Notes: a model not told the origin generated them from the sequence alone. Shown: positions 1 to 8,974, numbered from the stretch's first letter. The stretch: 58,750 nucleotides of DNA from Candidatus Gallitreponema excrementavium (GCA_017694795.1 JADIMM010000111.1:1-58750), one strand, 5' to 3'. Numbers and translations: made by a program.

Positions 1-207
1 GGTAGGCTGGGGGGGTACTGCTGTGATGTGGTGGAAGTTGAGCCTATGCTGAAAGACAATCCCCTTCTCGAAGCCCCAAACTGCATTATCACCCCCCATC
101 TTGTGTGGGCTTCAAAAGAGGCAAGATTGAGACTATTGAAAATTGCTGAAAATAATATCAGAAGTTTTCTCGCCGGCAAGGTGGAAAATCAGGTTAATTC
201 TTTTTGA
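1..207 (+). CDS. D-2-hydroxyacid dehydrogenase, C-terminal end (partial)
   Basis: The reading frame is open from base 1 to a TGA at 205-207 and encodes about 68 residues. It matches the C-terminal part of NAD-dependent D-2-hydroxyacid dehydrogenases of the glycerate/hydroxypyruvate reductase type: a DVVEVEP segment closes the nucleotide-binding domain, followed by NPLL, then ITPHLVWASKEARLRL with the catalytic-region histidine, and a final helix. The rest of the gene is outside the window. It converges with pyrC and overlaps its 3' end by about 19 bases. The substrate cannot be told from this fragment. The first few codons read less well against the family than the rest. Confidence 0.8.
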   Translation, partial: GRLGGYCCDVVEVEPMLKDNPLLEAPNCIITPHLVWASKEARLRLLKIAENNIRSFLAGKVENQVNSF

Positions 208-1529
208 TTTTCCTGAAAAATCAGCCTGCCCTTTTTTATTACAGCTGTTATTTTCCCTTTTAAGGTTTTACCAGCCAGGGGGCTGTATTTTCCCTTTGAA
301 AGAAAGCTGTCAGGATTTACTGTTACCGGAGTTTCCCGGTCAAATAGAACCAAGTCAGCTTGCCAGCCCTCTTTTATAAGTCCGGTTTTTTCCAGTCCCA
401 AAAGTTTTGCCGGAGCCAGGGAAAACTTTTGGGACAGCAGGGAAAGGTCTATGCCGTATTTTCCCGATTCCACCAGTTCGGTATAACAAGCCTGAAAGGC
501 TGTTTCTATTCCGGAAAATCCGGGGGCTCCTTCTGCCTTGTCTTTTGGCGTGTGAGGGGCATGGTCGGTGGCAATGGCATCTATGGTTCCGTCTTTTAAG
601 GCTTCTATAAGAGCAAGTCTGTTTTCCTCGGAGCGAAGGGGCGGATTTACAAATTCATTACAGGAGGAATTCAGGCAAAGGTGATGGGGGGTTGCTTCCC
701 CTGAAACCATTCCGGGGCGTTCTTTTTTTGCTATTGCCAAGGCTGAAATGCTTTCTTTTGTACTTACATGGGCCAGATGAACCCTGGCATCAGCTTTTTC
801 TGCAAGATATAAATTCCTGGTACTGGCTAAATCTTCGGCACAATGTAGAAAAAACTCCGCTTTTTCCAAAGCTTCTTCCATGGGAATTTCTCCCCTAAGG
901 CCTTTTTTCCTCCAGATATTCCCTTCTTTTGCCATTTCCGGGTCTTCGCTGTGGCAGGAAACCAGAATTCCGCTTTTTGCACATTTTTCCATGGCTCTGA
1001 ACATGACTAAAGATGAGGCAACTTCTTTTCCGTCTTCTGTTACCAGAGGTATAAGTTTTTTATCAAGATTTTCAAGGTGTGAGATTGTTTCTCCGTCAAA
1101 ATTTTTTGTAATGCTGAGACTTTGAAAAACTGTAGGGCCGCAACCGTCCATAAAAAATGCAGCCTTTTCCATATTGCTTTTTGCTGCTTCCAAAGAAGAA
1201 ATAACCGGTTTTGTATTCGGCATTAAGACCACCGTGGTGTATCCCCCTTTTACCGCAGCTTTTAGTCCTGTAAAAATTTCTTCTTTTTCCAAAAAACCAG
1301 GCTCCCGGAAATGGGCGTGCATATCGATAAAGCCCGGCATTAAAATCTGCCTGTTACCGTCAATGATGTGGATGGAATCCCCTGATTTCCGGATAATATC
1401 CCTTTCTTTTTCCGAGGATGTTTTAAAATAATCTTTGATTATATCACCCTCTATGTGGCAGGTGTAGGTTTCAGTATCCGGTTTTTTTTCTGCGTCGGCT
1501 AAACTGATATTGGTAATAAGGATATTCAT
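189..1529 (-). CDS. pyrC: Dihydroorotase
   Basis: Cytoplasmic zinc amidohydrolase that cyclises carbamoyl-aspartate to dihydroorotate, third step of de novo pyrimidine synthesis. The 446 residues carry the family's metal ligands in order: HAH of FIDMHAHFREPG (H71, H73), CHSEDPEM (H193), HLAHVS (H251/H254) and TDHAPHTP (D322). This is the class I (multifunctional-type) layout, also shared with allantoinases; the pyrBI neighbours decide for dihydroorotase. The ATG has a GAGGAGA ribosome site just upstream. The gene follows pyrI with an 85-base gap, so pyrB-pyrI-pyrC probably form one transcript. The 3' end overlaps the convergent dehydrogenase gene. Confidence 0.95.
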   Translation of the reverse strand: MNILITNISLADAEKKPDTETYTCHIEGDIIKDYFKTSSEKERDIIRKSGDSIHIIDGNRQILMPGFIDMHAHFREPGFLEKEEIFTGLKAAVKGGYTTVVLMPNTKPVISSLEAAKSNMEKAAFFMDGCGPTVFQSLSITKNFDGETISHLENLDKKLIPLVTEDGKEVASSLVMFRAMEKCAKSGILVSCHSEDPEMAKEGNIWRKKGLRGEIPMEEALEKAEFFLHCAEDLASTRNLYLAEKADARVHLAHVSTKESISALAIAKKERPGMVSGEATPHHLCLNSSCNEFVNPPLRSEENRLALIEALKDGTIDAIATDHAPHTPKDKAEGAPGFSGIETAFQACYTELVESGKYGIDLSLLSQKFSLAPAKLLGLEKTGLIKEGWQADLVLFDRETPVTVNPDSFLSKGKYSPLAGKTLKGKITAVIKKGRLIFQENQKELT

Positions 1530-1614
1530 TTCATTCTCCTCGCGTTAAGTTTTAAGCCGGGGTAAAATCAAAATTGAAAACATATCCGGCACTGGTATAC
1601 CCGAAAGGATTTTC

Positions 1615-2058
1615 TTAAAAAATGTCTTCCAAGCCCCGGTCGTATGCTGTGTCGCAGTATTCACAGCGGTATTCACTTCCGTTTTTCCCTGAAAAAAGTT
1701 TGAAAGTATGGACGATGTTTTTTTCGGTTGTGGTTATACATCTTGGGTTTTTACACCTTATGACATTTTCCACTCTCGAGGGAAGTTCAAGGGTAATTTT
1801 TTTTACGATTTTTTCGTCCTGTACGACATTTACGGTTATGTTATGGTCTATAAATCCCAAAACCGAGTAATCGATATTTATGATATTGTCGATTTTTATG
1901 ATGTCCTTTTTACCCTGCCTGTCAGAATGAACATTTAATATTAGTGCTACGCAGAAAGGGGCTTTATCCAGTCCAAGCCATTTGAATATTTTAGGACCGG
2001 TTCCGGCTTTTATGTGGTCAATTACCAGTCCGTTTTTTATTGTATCTACATTCAACAT
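1615..2058 (-). CDS. pyrI: Aspartate carbamoyltransferase regulatory chain
   Basis: Regulatory subunit of aspartate transcarbamoylase: binds CTP/ATP and tethers the catalytic trimers through a zinc domain. The 147 residues have the usual length. The four zinc cysteines are present as two pairs, C102/C107 (CKNPRC) and C132/C135 (CEYC), with the N-terminal allosteric domain beginning [13 protein letters not shown]. The start codon overlaps the pyrB stop by one base (TAATG), implying translational coupling and a stoichiometric holoenzyme. Separate pyrB and pyrI genes with intact zinc ligands suggest a CTP-regulated E. coli-type enzyme (inference from the family). Confidence 0.97.
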   Translation of the reverse strand: MLNVDTIKNGLVIDHIKAGTGPKIFKWLGLDKAPFCVALILNVHSDRQGKKDIIKIDNIINIDYSVLGFIDHNITVNVVQDEKIVKKITLELPSRVENVIRCKNPRCITTTEKNIVHTFKLFSGKNGSEYRCEYCDTAYDRGLEDIF

Positions 2059-2981
2059 TAAAGTGCTCCTGTTAATTTTGCAATTAGTGCCATTCTGGCA
2101 TACATTCCGTATTGAACCTGTTTAAAGTACAGGGCCCTTGGGTCTGAATCAATTTCCGGAGATATCTCATTTACCCTGGGAAGGGGATGTAGTATAATCA
2201 TATTTTTTTTAGCCAGCTTTAATTTTTCATTGTTGAGGATATAACTGTCTTTTAATCTTATATAATCCTGTTCATTAAAAAACCTTTCTTTTTGTACTCT
2301 TGTCATGTAAAGGATATCCAAATCACCGATAACATTTTCCAGACGCTCGTTTATTGTGTAAGGAATGTTATTTTTTTCAAATACCTCGCTTATCATATAG
2401 TCGGGAATTCCAAGCTCCGGGGGGCTTATAAGAATGAATTTGTTGTTCTTATATCTGCTTAAAGCTTTTGCCAGGCTGTGGACAGTTCTTCCGAATTTTA
2501 AATCTCCGCAGAATCCGATTGTATGTCCCTCAAAGCCACCCTTTGAAGCCCTGATTGTCAACAGGTCTGTAAGGGTCTGGGTCGGGTGATGATGTCCTCC
2601 GTCTCCGGCATTAATTATCGGTACAAGGGAATATTTGGATGCCAAAAGGGCAGCTCCCTCTTTGGGGTTCCGCATTGCTATAACATCTGTGTAAGACGAT
2701 ACTGTTCTTATTGTGTCAGCAAGGCTTTCCCCCTTTGTGGTGGAAGTCGCATTTGCATCGGAAAATCCCAGAACTTTTCCTCCCAGTCTTAGCATGGCAG
2801 CTTCAAAGGAAAGTCTTGTCCTGGTGCTGGGTTCAAAAAACAGTGTTGCCAAAAGTTTTCCCCGGCAGACTCCATAAAAGGACTGGGGATCAACAATGAT
2901 TTTATCGGCTAAAGACAGAATTTCTTCCAGTTCTTCCAGAGTTAAATCTCCGGGTTCTATTAAATGTCTACCTTTAAGCAA
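2058..2981 (-). CDS. pyrB: Aspartate carbamoyltransferase catalytic chain
   Basis: Catalyses carbamoyl phosphate plus aspartate to carbamoyl-aspartate, the committed pyrimidine step. The 307 residues show the carbamoyl-phosphate loop [12 protein letters not shown] (STRTR at 52-56), HPTQTLTDL (about 132-140), the mobile loop [10 protein letters not shown] and the [10 protein letters not shown] segment. The start is a TTG (2979-2981), supported by AAGGAG six bases upstream; no in-frame ATG fits the family N-terminus as well. It is the first gene of pyrB-pyrI-pyrC. A hairpin with a T-tract lies about 25 bases upstream of the ribosome site and may be an attenuator. Confidence 0.97.
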   Translation of the reverse strand: MLKGRHLIEPGDLTLEELEEILSLADKIIVDPQSFYGVCRGKLLATLFFEPSTRTRLSFEAAMLRLGGKVLGFSDANATSTTKGESLADTIRTVSSYTDVIAMRNPKEGAALLASKYSLVPIINAGDGGHHHPTQTLTDLLTIRASKGGFEGHTIGFCGDLKFGRTVHSLAKALSRYKNNKFILISPPELGIPDYMISEVFEKNNIPYTINERLENVIGDLDILYMTRVQKERFFNEQDYIRLKDSYILNNEKLKLAKKNMIILHPLPRVNEISPEIDSDPRALYFKQVQYGMYARMALIAKLTGAL

Positions 2982-3009
2982 TCTTTTCTCCTTAAGAATA
3001 AAAATCTTA

Positions 3010-3036
3010 TAAAAAAAAACCGCCCTTAAAAGGCGG
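3010..3036 (-). terminator. Rho-independent terminator (purD end or pyrB attenuator)
   Basis: On the minus strand CCGCC (3032-3036) and GGCGG (3020-3024) form a 5-bp GC stem with a 7-base loop, followed directly by nine T residues. It lies between the purD stop and the pyrB start. It may end the mraY-purD transcript, act as a pyrBI leader attenuator, or both. Confidence 0.75.
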
Positions 3037-3049
3037 ATTGTGAACTGAA

Positions 3050-3106
3050 TTATATTTCGGTGTTTGATGCACAGGTCGGTTCTTTTATGTTCTTAACTGC
3101 TCTCAT
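3050..3106 (-). CDS. Possible 18-residue leader peptide of pyrBIC
   Basis: A minus-strand ATG at 3104-3106 is preceded by AGGAA at a good distance. It opens a short frame, [18 protein letters not shown], that stops 13 bases before the terminator hairpin at 3010-3036. Position and spacing resemble leader peptides whose translation controls folding of a downstream attenuator, as in enterobacterial pyrBI. There is no family similarity to lean on, and a chance short frame cannot be excluded. A weak promoter-like stretch (TTGCGT, then TATGAT) lies further upstream. Confidence 0.3.
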   Translation of the reverse strand: MRAVKNIKEPTCASNTEI

Positions 3107-3210
3107 GGTTCCTATGGTATCATATAAATACTATCATATCAATACGCAATTCAAAAGAGCAGAAAAAAACATTAAAACTCCGGTATTACGGTTTCTTCCG
3201 GGCCGGAATT

Positions 3211-4527
3211 TTAAAAGGACTTTGAGTCAGCAGCACCGGGCATTGAAATGTCTTTCCTGAAAAACATTCCATCAAAAGAGATTCCCTGCATTCCTTTATA
3301 GGCAGCGTGCCTTGCCTCTTTAAGATTGCTGCCAAAGGCTGAAACTGCAAGAACCCTTCCTCCAGAGGTTTTAAGAACACCCTGTTCAATCTTTCCCCCG
3401 GCTATAAAAACCTGGCAGTTGTTTTCTGAAATTATCTTTGAATCAATCTTAATTGGTTTTCCTTTTTCGTATTCTCCCGGATAGCCTTTGGAAACTGCAA
3501 CCGGAGCACAGACGAATCCCTTTTTCCATTTTACCGGGAATTCAGAAAGACTTCCGTCTAAGATACTTTGGCACATTTCAGCAAAATCAAAGTCCATAAG
3601 TGGGAGAACAGCCTGGGTTTCCGGATCTCCGAGCCTCACATTATATTCCAAAAGTTTCGGGCCTGATTTTGTCACCATCAGCCCAAAGAAAATAAACCCC
3701 CTGTAGTCGAAACCTTCTTTTTTTAAACCATCCAAGGTTGGTTTGAGAATATCGGATTCAAATTGTTCCATGGTTTCTTCCGTTATTCCGTCTGCCGGTG
3801 CAAATGCTCCCATTCCTCCTGTATTCGGTCCTTTGGCTCCGTCAAGAAGCCTTTTGTGGTCTCTTGCAGGAACAAATGGTACGATGGTTGATTTACCGGA
3901 TTCGGTGAAATCTTTCGTTACGGACACGGCAGCAAGTATTGAGCATTCCGTTCCCTCAAGATATTCTTCGATAACAACTTTTTTTCCGGCATTTCCCAAG
4001 AGACCGTCTCTCATGAATGACCGTACTGCTTTTTCGGCTTCTGCAGAATTCGGGGCAACCACAACACCTTTTCCGGCGGCAAGTCCGTCAGCCTTAATCA
4101 CTATGGGACCGGGATTTCTTTTTATGTAATCCAAGGCTTTGTCGAGATTGGTAAAGGTTTCGCTTTTGGCACAGGCAACCCCGTACTTTTTCATAAAGCC
4201 CTTTGACAAATCTTTGCTGGCTTCCAGCTGGGCCCCTGCTTTTTTTGGCCCTACAACAGGTATTTCCCTGCTCCATAGCCAGTCTGCAATCCCTCCTGCC
4301 AAGGGATCTTCCGGTCCAACAACTACAAAGTCTGTTTCTTTTTCAATAAGGAAACGGCTTAATTCTTCTATGTCTGAAAGAGGAATCGAAACATTCTCAC
4401 ATTTGCTTTCCGAACAAGTTCCACCGTTTCCCGGAATAACATAGATTTTTTCGATTGCTTCACTCTTTGAAAGTTTCCAGGCAATGGCATGTTCCCTGCC
4501 TCCGGAACCTAAAACTGCTGCATTCAT
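3211..4527 (-). CDS. purD: Phosphoribosylamine--glycine ligase (GAR synthetase)
   Basis: ATP-grasp enzyme joining glycine to phosphoribosylamine, second step of purine synthesis. The 438 residues begin with the characteristic AVLGSGGREHAIAWKL. They continue with VVGPEDPLAGGIADWL, the ATP-grasp lysine in VIKADGLAAGKGVVV, EEYLEGTECSILA, GPNTGGMGAFAP and the metal-binding EYNVRLGDPETQ. The ATG is preceded by GGAAGG. It lies 39 bases downstream of the mraY-like gene on the same strand, so the two may be co-transcribed. The C-terminal tail runs a little past the usual ~425 residues. Confidence 0.96.
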   Translation of the reverse strand: MNAAVLGSGGREHAIAWKLSKSEAIEKIYVIPGNGGTCSESKCENVSIPLSDIEELSRFLIEKETDFVVVGPEDPLAGGIADWLWSREIPVVGPKKAGAQLEASKDLSKGFMKKYGVACAKSETFTNLDKALDYIKRNPGPIVIKADGLAAGKGVVVAPNSAEAEKAVRSFMRDGLLGNAGKKVVIEEYLEGTECSILAAVSVTKDFTESGKSTIVPFVPARDHKRLLDGAKGPNTGGMGAFAPADGITEETMEQFESDILKPTLDGLKKEGFDYRGFIFFGLMVTKSGPKLLEYNVRLGDPETQAVLPLMDFDFAEMCQSILDGSLSEFPVKWKKGFVCAPVAVSKGYPGEYEKGKPIKIDSKIISENNCQVFIAGGKIEQGVLKTSGGRVLAVSAFGSNLKEARHAAYKGMQGISFDGMFFRKDISMPGAADSKSF

Positions 4528-4566
4528 AAATAACCTTCCATGTAAAAAAGTATAGAATATTTTTTT

Positions 4567-5616
4567 CTAACGAATCTTAAAGAATATTCCTATTGTTGCA
4601 AGTGATATTAAAATTTGCATTATAGTAAACTTTATTAGGACCTGTGTAGGCGACCAGTTTCTTTTTTTTCTCATGTGATCATGAAGTGGAAACTGGACAT
4701 TACTGAAAATCCTTATTTTGAAAAATCTCAGCAGTGCAACTTTTACCAGTCCGGTTCCGCCGTTTACAAGAATCATTGTTGAGGTCATAATCAAAAGGAA
4801 GGGATTGCCGGAAACCATAACCGCTACACCGAGGAAAAATCCTAAGGCTCTGGAGCCTGCATCCCCCATGAGAACCCTGCTGGGGTAGGCATTGTACCAA
4901 AGATAGGCCATGAGGCATCCGGATAAAGTGAATGTCATTATACCCCACTGGGCACCGTCCCTCATGTGGGGAACCAAAAGATATTGCGAAATTTCCCTGT
5001 GGCCCTGTACAAAATAAAACAGGGTTCCCATTGAAATAAGAGCTACAAGAACCAATGTGCCTGAAAGTCCGTCAACTCCGTCAGTGCAATTGGTTGTATT
5101 GATGGAAATCCACAAAATTACGGTGGTAATGGATATGAACAAAGCCGGATGGATTGTAAAAGTTTTGGAAATAAAAGGAACCCAAAAGATTGGTTCCCTC
5201 ATATAGTACAAAACAAAAGCTGTTATAAGGGAAAGCACAAAATCCAAAAGGCCTTTTTTCAGTTCTCCCCAAGGGGTAACACTCTTGTCATCCAAGTACC
5301 CTGTAAGCATAACTATCCATGTTAACAACAACACTGCCAGCTGGCTGTTATTCATAGGGGTCAAAAGAAGAAGTACAATAACATAAAGAGTTATAAAAAC
5401 AACTCCGGCTCCGGTGGGTTTCCCTGCAGAAGCAGCCCCTCCGACGGAAAATTCTTTACCCCTGTCTCTTGGAAGTTTTGAGAAAAACCGTGGTAGGAAT
5501 ATCATTGTACAGAGAAAGGCCGTGAAAAGTCCGACAATAATCAGTACCGTGTTTGATTGGAAAAGCCTTAATGGCCCGAAATATTGCTGAAATATGGACG
5601 CCAGATAATAAATCAT
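4567..5616 (-). CDS. mraY: Phospho-N-acetylmuramoyl-pentapeptide-transferase family protein
   Basis: Integral membrane glycosyl-phosphate transferase of the MraY/WecA superfamily, about ten hydrophobic segments in 349 residues. Signature elements: GYLDDKS (first aspartate pair), NTTNCTDGVDGLSG (the NxxNxxDGxDGL block), LMGDAGSRALG, and a cytoplasmic PLHDHMRKKRNWSP loop at the place of the MraY histidine motif. The residues after NTTN and in the HDH loop deviate somewhat from typical MraY, but the length and the HxH loop favour MraY (undecaprenyl-PP-MurNAc-pentapeptide, lipid I) over WecA. GAGGAT precedes the ATG. No other mur or fts genes are nearby; it sits upstream of purD. Confidence 0.8.
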   Translation of the reverse strand: MIYYLASIFQQYFGPLRLFQSNTVLIIVGLFTAFLCTMIFLPRFFSKLPRDRGKEFSVGGAASAGKPTGAGVVFITLYVIVLLLLTPMNNSQLAVLLLTWIVMLTGYLDDKSVTPWGELKKGLLDFVLSLITAFVLYYMREPIFWVPFISKTFTIHPALFISITTVILWISINTTNCTDGVDGLSGTLVLVALISMGTLFYFVQGHREISQYLLVPHMRDGAQWGIMTFTLSGCLMAYLWYNAYPSRVLMGDAGSRALGFFLGVAVMVSGNPFLLIMTSTMILVNGGTGLVKVALLRFFKIRIFSNVQFPLHDHMRKKRNWSPTQVLIKFTIMQILISLATIGIFFKIR

Positions 5617-5672
5617 TCTATATCCTCAACTTTGTATACTTTCTCTGGATTAAAAGCAATTTTCTGGTATTT

Positions 5673-5700
5673 ATTATACATGAAATTAAAAAAATAGCAA
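5673..5700 (-). promoter_or_regulatory. Sigma-70-type promoter for the mraY-like gene
   Basis: On the minus strand TTGCTA (5695-5700), a 16-base spacer and a perfect TATAAT (5673-5678) lie about 57 bases upstream of the start codon at 5616, in an AT-rich gap. Confidence 0.5.
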
Positions 5701-5774
5701 ATAATAAGATTTTTATAAATTATGCCGGTGTTTTTATACCTGTTAAGAAATATTTATTCCAGACAGGCTGAAAA

Positions 5775-6749
5775 TCAAAAATATTTAAGTGAAAGACTCC
5801 ATGAGCAGCTTTTGGTTTGAGGTGTTACTCCGGGAATCAAAACTGCTTCTCCCGAATAGTCTCCCGTGTATTTCTGATAGTTTGTCCCTTGCCCTCCATA
5901 CAAAAATTCATAATTGAAAACCAGGGCAATATTTGAAAACATTCTGTTTTTATTTCCTGAAAAACTCAGATTGAAGAATAAACCGGCTTTTACTCCCATA
6001 ACAGCCCTTACATAATCATAAAACTCAATATTCCTAAGATGGTGGGAATCTACCCCGTTCATAAATCCATAGGGATAATAAATTCCTGAAATTCCTGTAG
6101 AGATATTGTCCGTAAAGTTATAAACCCCTTCCAGAATCAAAGCCGGCAGATAATAATCCTGATGGTAACTTAATATTGTACCGGAAACATAATTTTTATC
6201 CTCGTTTCCAGTCCAGGCTTCCCCGTTAGCCGGGTATTGTGTGTATCCGTTAAGCCCCCTGAAAAACTTTGTCCTGTAGAAAAATCCCAAGGCTCCTGAT
6301 AACTCAAAGTTTCCAAGGGGAAGATTAATGCCGGCAGAAAGACTTCCTTCTATGTTTTTTTCGGATTTTGAGTTGTGTAAAGAATAACCGTTTATTGACC
6401 CGTCCGATGAATAATCATAGTCCGTTATAAATCCGGAAATTACCGGTAAAACGGCTTTTAGTCCAAGTTCCGCAAAAAAAGAAGGGCCTTTTTCCGGAGC
6501 CTTAAAAAAATATTCCCATCCGAAAGTTGTGTGTATAAATGGATTTAATGCCTCCTTCCATTCCAGCAGACTGAGGAGGTTTCCGTTTTCATTGACTATT
6601 TCGTCTGTTTTTCCTCCGGAAATTCCTGTTTCAACCGAAATTGAGAAAGAATTTTTCACTGTTCCGGGTGTTTCCCCATATAAAAGTGCCAAGGGGAAAA
6701 TGCAGGACAAAAAAAATAAAAAAAGAAATTTTCTGCTTATTGTTGTCAT
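5775..6749 (-). CDS. Omptin-family outer-membrane protease
   Basis: 324-residue secreted protein: basic N-terminus, hydrophobic core to about residue 24 (ALLYGE), then alternating beta-barrel strands ending in a terminal phenylalanine, typical of an outer-membrane barrel. Similarity to OmpT/Pla omptins is visible in order. The acidic pair D110-Y-D112 in GFITDYDY corresponds to the omptin DQDW site. NGYSLHNSKSEKNIEG corresponds to the SRHPDT region. SYHQDYYLPALILEG corresponds to the RFSMPYIGLAG strand. D234-S-H236 in VDSHHLRNIEFYDY corresponds to the catalytic D-x-H of DEHYMRDLTF. All four catalytic positions are therefore kept, and an active aspartyl/histidine surface protease is predicted (inference). 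A paralogue without these residues lies directly upstream. Confidence 0.75.
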   Translation of the reverse strand: MTTISRKFLFLFFLSCIFPLALLYGETPGTVKNSFSISVETGISGGKTDEIVNENGNLLSLLEWKEALNPFIHTTFGWEYFFKAPEKGPSFFAELGLKAVLPVISGFITDYDYSSDGSINGYSLHNSKSEKNIEGSLSAGINLPLGNFELSGALGFFYRTKFFRGLNGYTQYPANGEAWTGNEDKNYVSGTILSYHQDYYLPALILEGVYNFTDNISTGISGIYYPYGFMNGVDSHHLRNIEFYDYVRAVMGVKAGLFFNLSFSGNKNRMFSNIALVFNYEFLYGGQGTNYQKYTGDYSGEAVLIPGVTPQTKSCSWSLSLKYF

Positions 6750-6750
6750 T

Positions 6751-7482
6751 TTAAAAACCTGTCATAGTTTTAATTCCTAGAGGAATTTTGAACGTTGAAG
6801 ATTCAATGATTTTATGGGAAATATACTCGTAGTCAATTCCGGTAAAAATCTCAAGTGGAAATGAAATTCCGGGAATTAAAAATGACAAACGGATTTTTTC
6901 ATAGATACCCCATCCGTTTTTTAAATCAGAACTGAAAATATAAGGGTAAAATCCTGTGTTAAAATCCAAGGTGAATTTGCCTAATTCAAAAATACATTGA
7001 ATTCCTGCCCTGGGAGAGTATATCCAAAGATTTGTTAGAATGTTTTTCTTATTGAATTCCGGGTATTGTTCTAAATCATTACTAAGGCTGGAAAAGTATA
7101 TTTTTTTAAACAGAAATCCTCCGTAGGGGATTACCGAAACTTTTGTAAAGGGTATTGTGCCACCAATAGAAACTGTTATGTCCAGGTTTCCATTTGTCTT
7201 TGCGGGTCTGGAAAAGTCTTTTGTAGAAAAAGTTCCAAAGTTTCCCCAAAAACCTCCGTTAAGGCTGGTCCCTACAAGGAAATTTCCCGTAGAAAAAACC
7301 GCATTATAAAAAATTTCAGGTTCCGGGGCTGTTTTCCAGTTCAGGATTGATCCATCCCTTTCTTCGTTTATGTCGGCAAAAGACAGGGACAAACCTGTAT
7401 CCAGTTTAAAATTTATATTTTCTGCCTGAATACTAAAACCTGCAAACAGGAAGAAAGAAAATATAAGTACAGTTTTTTTCAT
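6751..7482 (-). CDS. Omptin-like outer-membrane barrel lacking catalytic residues
   Basis: The start is set at 7482 (MKKTVLIFSFFLFAGF), which gives a clean signal peptide and a GGGGA ribosome site; the frame is open upstream to 7650 but that extension is implausible. The mature part aligns with the adjacent omptin: WK..P near the N-terminus, a GFLFKKIYF strand for GFFYRTKFF, a QYPEFN loop for QYPANG, and a GFYPYIFSSDL strand for GIYYPYGFMNG. The acidic pair is replaced by STKDF and no D-x-H follows the SSDLKNGW turn. A non-proteolytic porin-like or adhesin-like paralogue is likely. Its stop is one base from the next gene's start, so the two are co-translated. Confidence 0.6.
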   Translation of the reverse strand: MKKTVLIFSFFLFAGFSIQAENINFKLDTGLSLSFADINEERDGSILNWKTAPEPEIFYNAVFSTGNFLVGTSLNGGFWGNFGTFSTKDFSRPAKTNGNLDITVSIGGTIPFTKVSVIPYGGFLFKKIYFSSLSNDLEQYPEFNKKNILTNLWIYSPRAGIQCIFELGKFTLDFNTGFYPYIFSSDLKNGWGIYEKIRLSFLIPGISFPLEIFTGIDYEYISHKIIESSTFKIPLGIKTMTGF

Positions 7483-7564
7483 AATTTTCCCCATGTAAAA
7501 AAAGTAATTTAATTTTGTAAAGGAATTATAACATAAATCCCCGCCGTTAAATACTGGACTCGTT

Positions 7565-8473
7565 TTACCTTTTATTTTGGGATAGGAGATTTCTCTCGTA
7601 ATTAAAAACATACTGTTGGTAAACCCCCCCGGGCCTGTAGTTACAGTCATCCGGATTTGAGTTCATCCATTCCGGTTTTGTTCCGTCATATCTGTTTTTT
7701 ATTATTTTTTTTATCCAGGTATCAACCGGACAGGCTCCCAAAAAATGGAGGGAGAATAGTGCTATGCAGTTTGCAACTTTAGGTCCGATTCCCTTTATTT
7801 CCAAAAGCTTTTCCATGGCATTTTCGTAGGGGATTCCTTTCAGACCTGTAATTATGGAGGGGGTATTCTCAGCTAAACGTATAAAACCCAAAAGGAAAGT
7901 ATCCCGGTAACCCAAGCCGGCAGTTTTAAAAAGTTTCAGCAGCTCATTGTCGGAGAAAGAAGCAAAACTCTCAGGACCGGGGAAATTGTGTACAGGGGTT
8001 GTTTTTCCGGACAAAAAAGGTTCAGGCAAATCCATGTCTTTTAAATCCTGATTAAGGCTTCCAAAGTTTTGTGATAAAAACTCGATGGAGTTCTTTATTC
8101 TGGAAATATTATTGTTCTGACTTATAATAAAGCTTACGGTTGTTTCAAAAAATTCCTGTTTAAGGATTCGTATTCCGGAACCCTTTTCTGCAGCCTGCTT
8201 TAGATAAGAGTCTTTTGGAGGAATGTTTTTTATAAAAGCTCCGTAATCATTTTCCAGGTCAAAATACGGCTTCCAAAGTTTTTCAAATTCTTCCTGTGTA
8301 CAGTAAAACTTAAAGGTTTCTTTTTCCTGGCTTACCGGAAGAACCTTGCCAAGGGCCGGAATCAAAAAATAAAAAGAATCACTGCTTTCGTCCCGGATTT
8401 TTTTCCACCTAAAGCACTGTCCCGAGTCTGCAATCTGGGAAAGATTCAAATTTTTAACTTGTAATCTAATCAT
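7565..8473 (-). CDS. ogg: 8-oxoguanine DNA glycosylase/AP lyase (OGG1 type)
   Basis: Base-excision repair enzyme. The 302 residues contain the N-terminal DSGQCFRWKK element, SFIISQNNNISRI (about 114-126) and the helix-hairpin-helix LLEIKGIGPKVANCIALF with the Schiff-base lysine K232. The catalytic aspartate D251 lies in CPVDTWIKK, and the C-terminal GGVYQQYVFNYER supports the OGG1 rather than the EndoIII family. It is 82 bases upstream of the omptin-like gene's start and directly abuts the hypothetical gene before it, so it may belong to the same operon. Confidence 0.92.
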   Translation of the reverse strand: MIRLQVKNLNLSQIADSGQCFRWKKIRDESSDSFYFLIPALGKVLPVSQEKETFKFYCTQEEFEKLWKPYFDLENDYGAFIKNIPPKDSYLKQAAEKGSGIRILKQEFFETTVSFIISQNNNISRIKNSIEFLSQNFGSLNQDLKDMDLPEPFLSGKTTPVHNFPGPESFASFSDNELLKLFKTAGLGYRDTFLLGFIRLAENTPSIITGLKGIPYENAMEKLLEIKGIGPKVANCIALFSLHFLGACPVDTWIKKIIKNRYDGTKPEWMNSNPDDCNYRPGGVYQQYVFNYERNLLSQNKR

Positions 8474-8974
8474 TTATCTGCGGATGGCGAATGTTTTCTG
8501 TAAAAATTTAATAAGACCCTTGATATCCTCATCGGAATCAGGATTGATATTTAAATCCGAATAGGTGTCCGGTCTTTCTTTGTCAAGCCAGTCCACCATG
8601 TCACTGATAACTTCAGCCTGTGGTTTTCTTTCTTTTGCAATTCTGACCAGGGCAAGCATTTCTTCTTCTGTAAACAGCTTCCAGTTTCCCCCATGTTGGA
8701 GGTGGTACGAACCGCTGGCTGTAGATTTTTTTATATTGTATTCGTTTCCCGGGGTAGCAGCTTTTTTATTCAGTTTTTTTGAAGCCGTTTCTACCTTACG
8801 GTTTGAGGCTTCAATAACTTTTTGCTGGGCTTCATTTAGTTTTTCCACTTCCATGTTGTAAAGATGTACACGGCCCTGTTCGATTAAAAAAGCAAGTCCT
8901 TCTTCATCCAACTGGGGAATCAGCTCAATCAATTCCTGGGCAAGTTTCTTATGGAGTTTTGTTTCTTTCGCCAT
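8474..8974 (-). CDS. Conserved-looking hypothetical protein, helical
   Basis: 166 residues, no signal peptide or membrane segment. The N-terminal half is highly charged and helical (about residues 1-75, EKLNEAQQKVIEASNRKVET) and likely forms a coiled coil. The C-terminal half contains WKLFTEEEMLALVRIAKE and a DMVDWLDKERPDTYSD segment. I do not recognise the family. Its stop abuts the ogg start (8473/8474), so it is co-transcribed with ogg, which hints at a nucleic-acid-related or housekeeping role but does not prove it. The start codon has only a weak ribosome site. Confidence 0.7.
   Translation of the reverse strand: MAKETKLHKKLAQELIELIPQLDEEGLAFLIEQGRVHLYNMEVEKLNEAQQKVIEASNRKVETASKKLNKKAATPGNEYNIKKSTASGSYHLQHGGNWKLFTEEEMLALVRIAKERKPQAEVISDMVDWLDKERPDTYSDLNINPDSDEDIKGLIKFLQKTFAIRR

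Noticed and set aside
6751..7650. Long start (7650) for the second omptin-like protein
   Set aside because: It would overlap ogg by 86 bases and places the signal peptide 57 residues inside the protein; the ATG at 7482 has a signal peptide and ribosome site.
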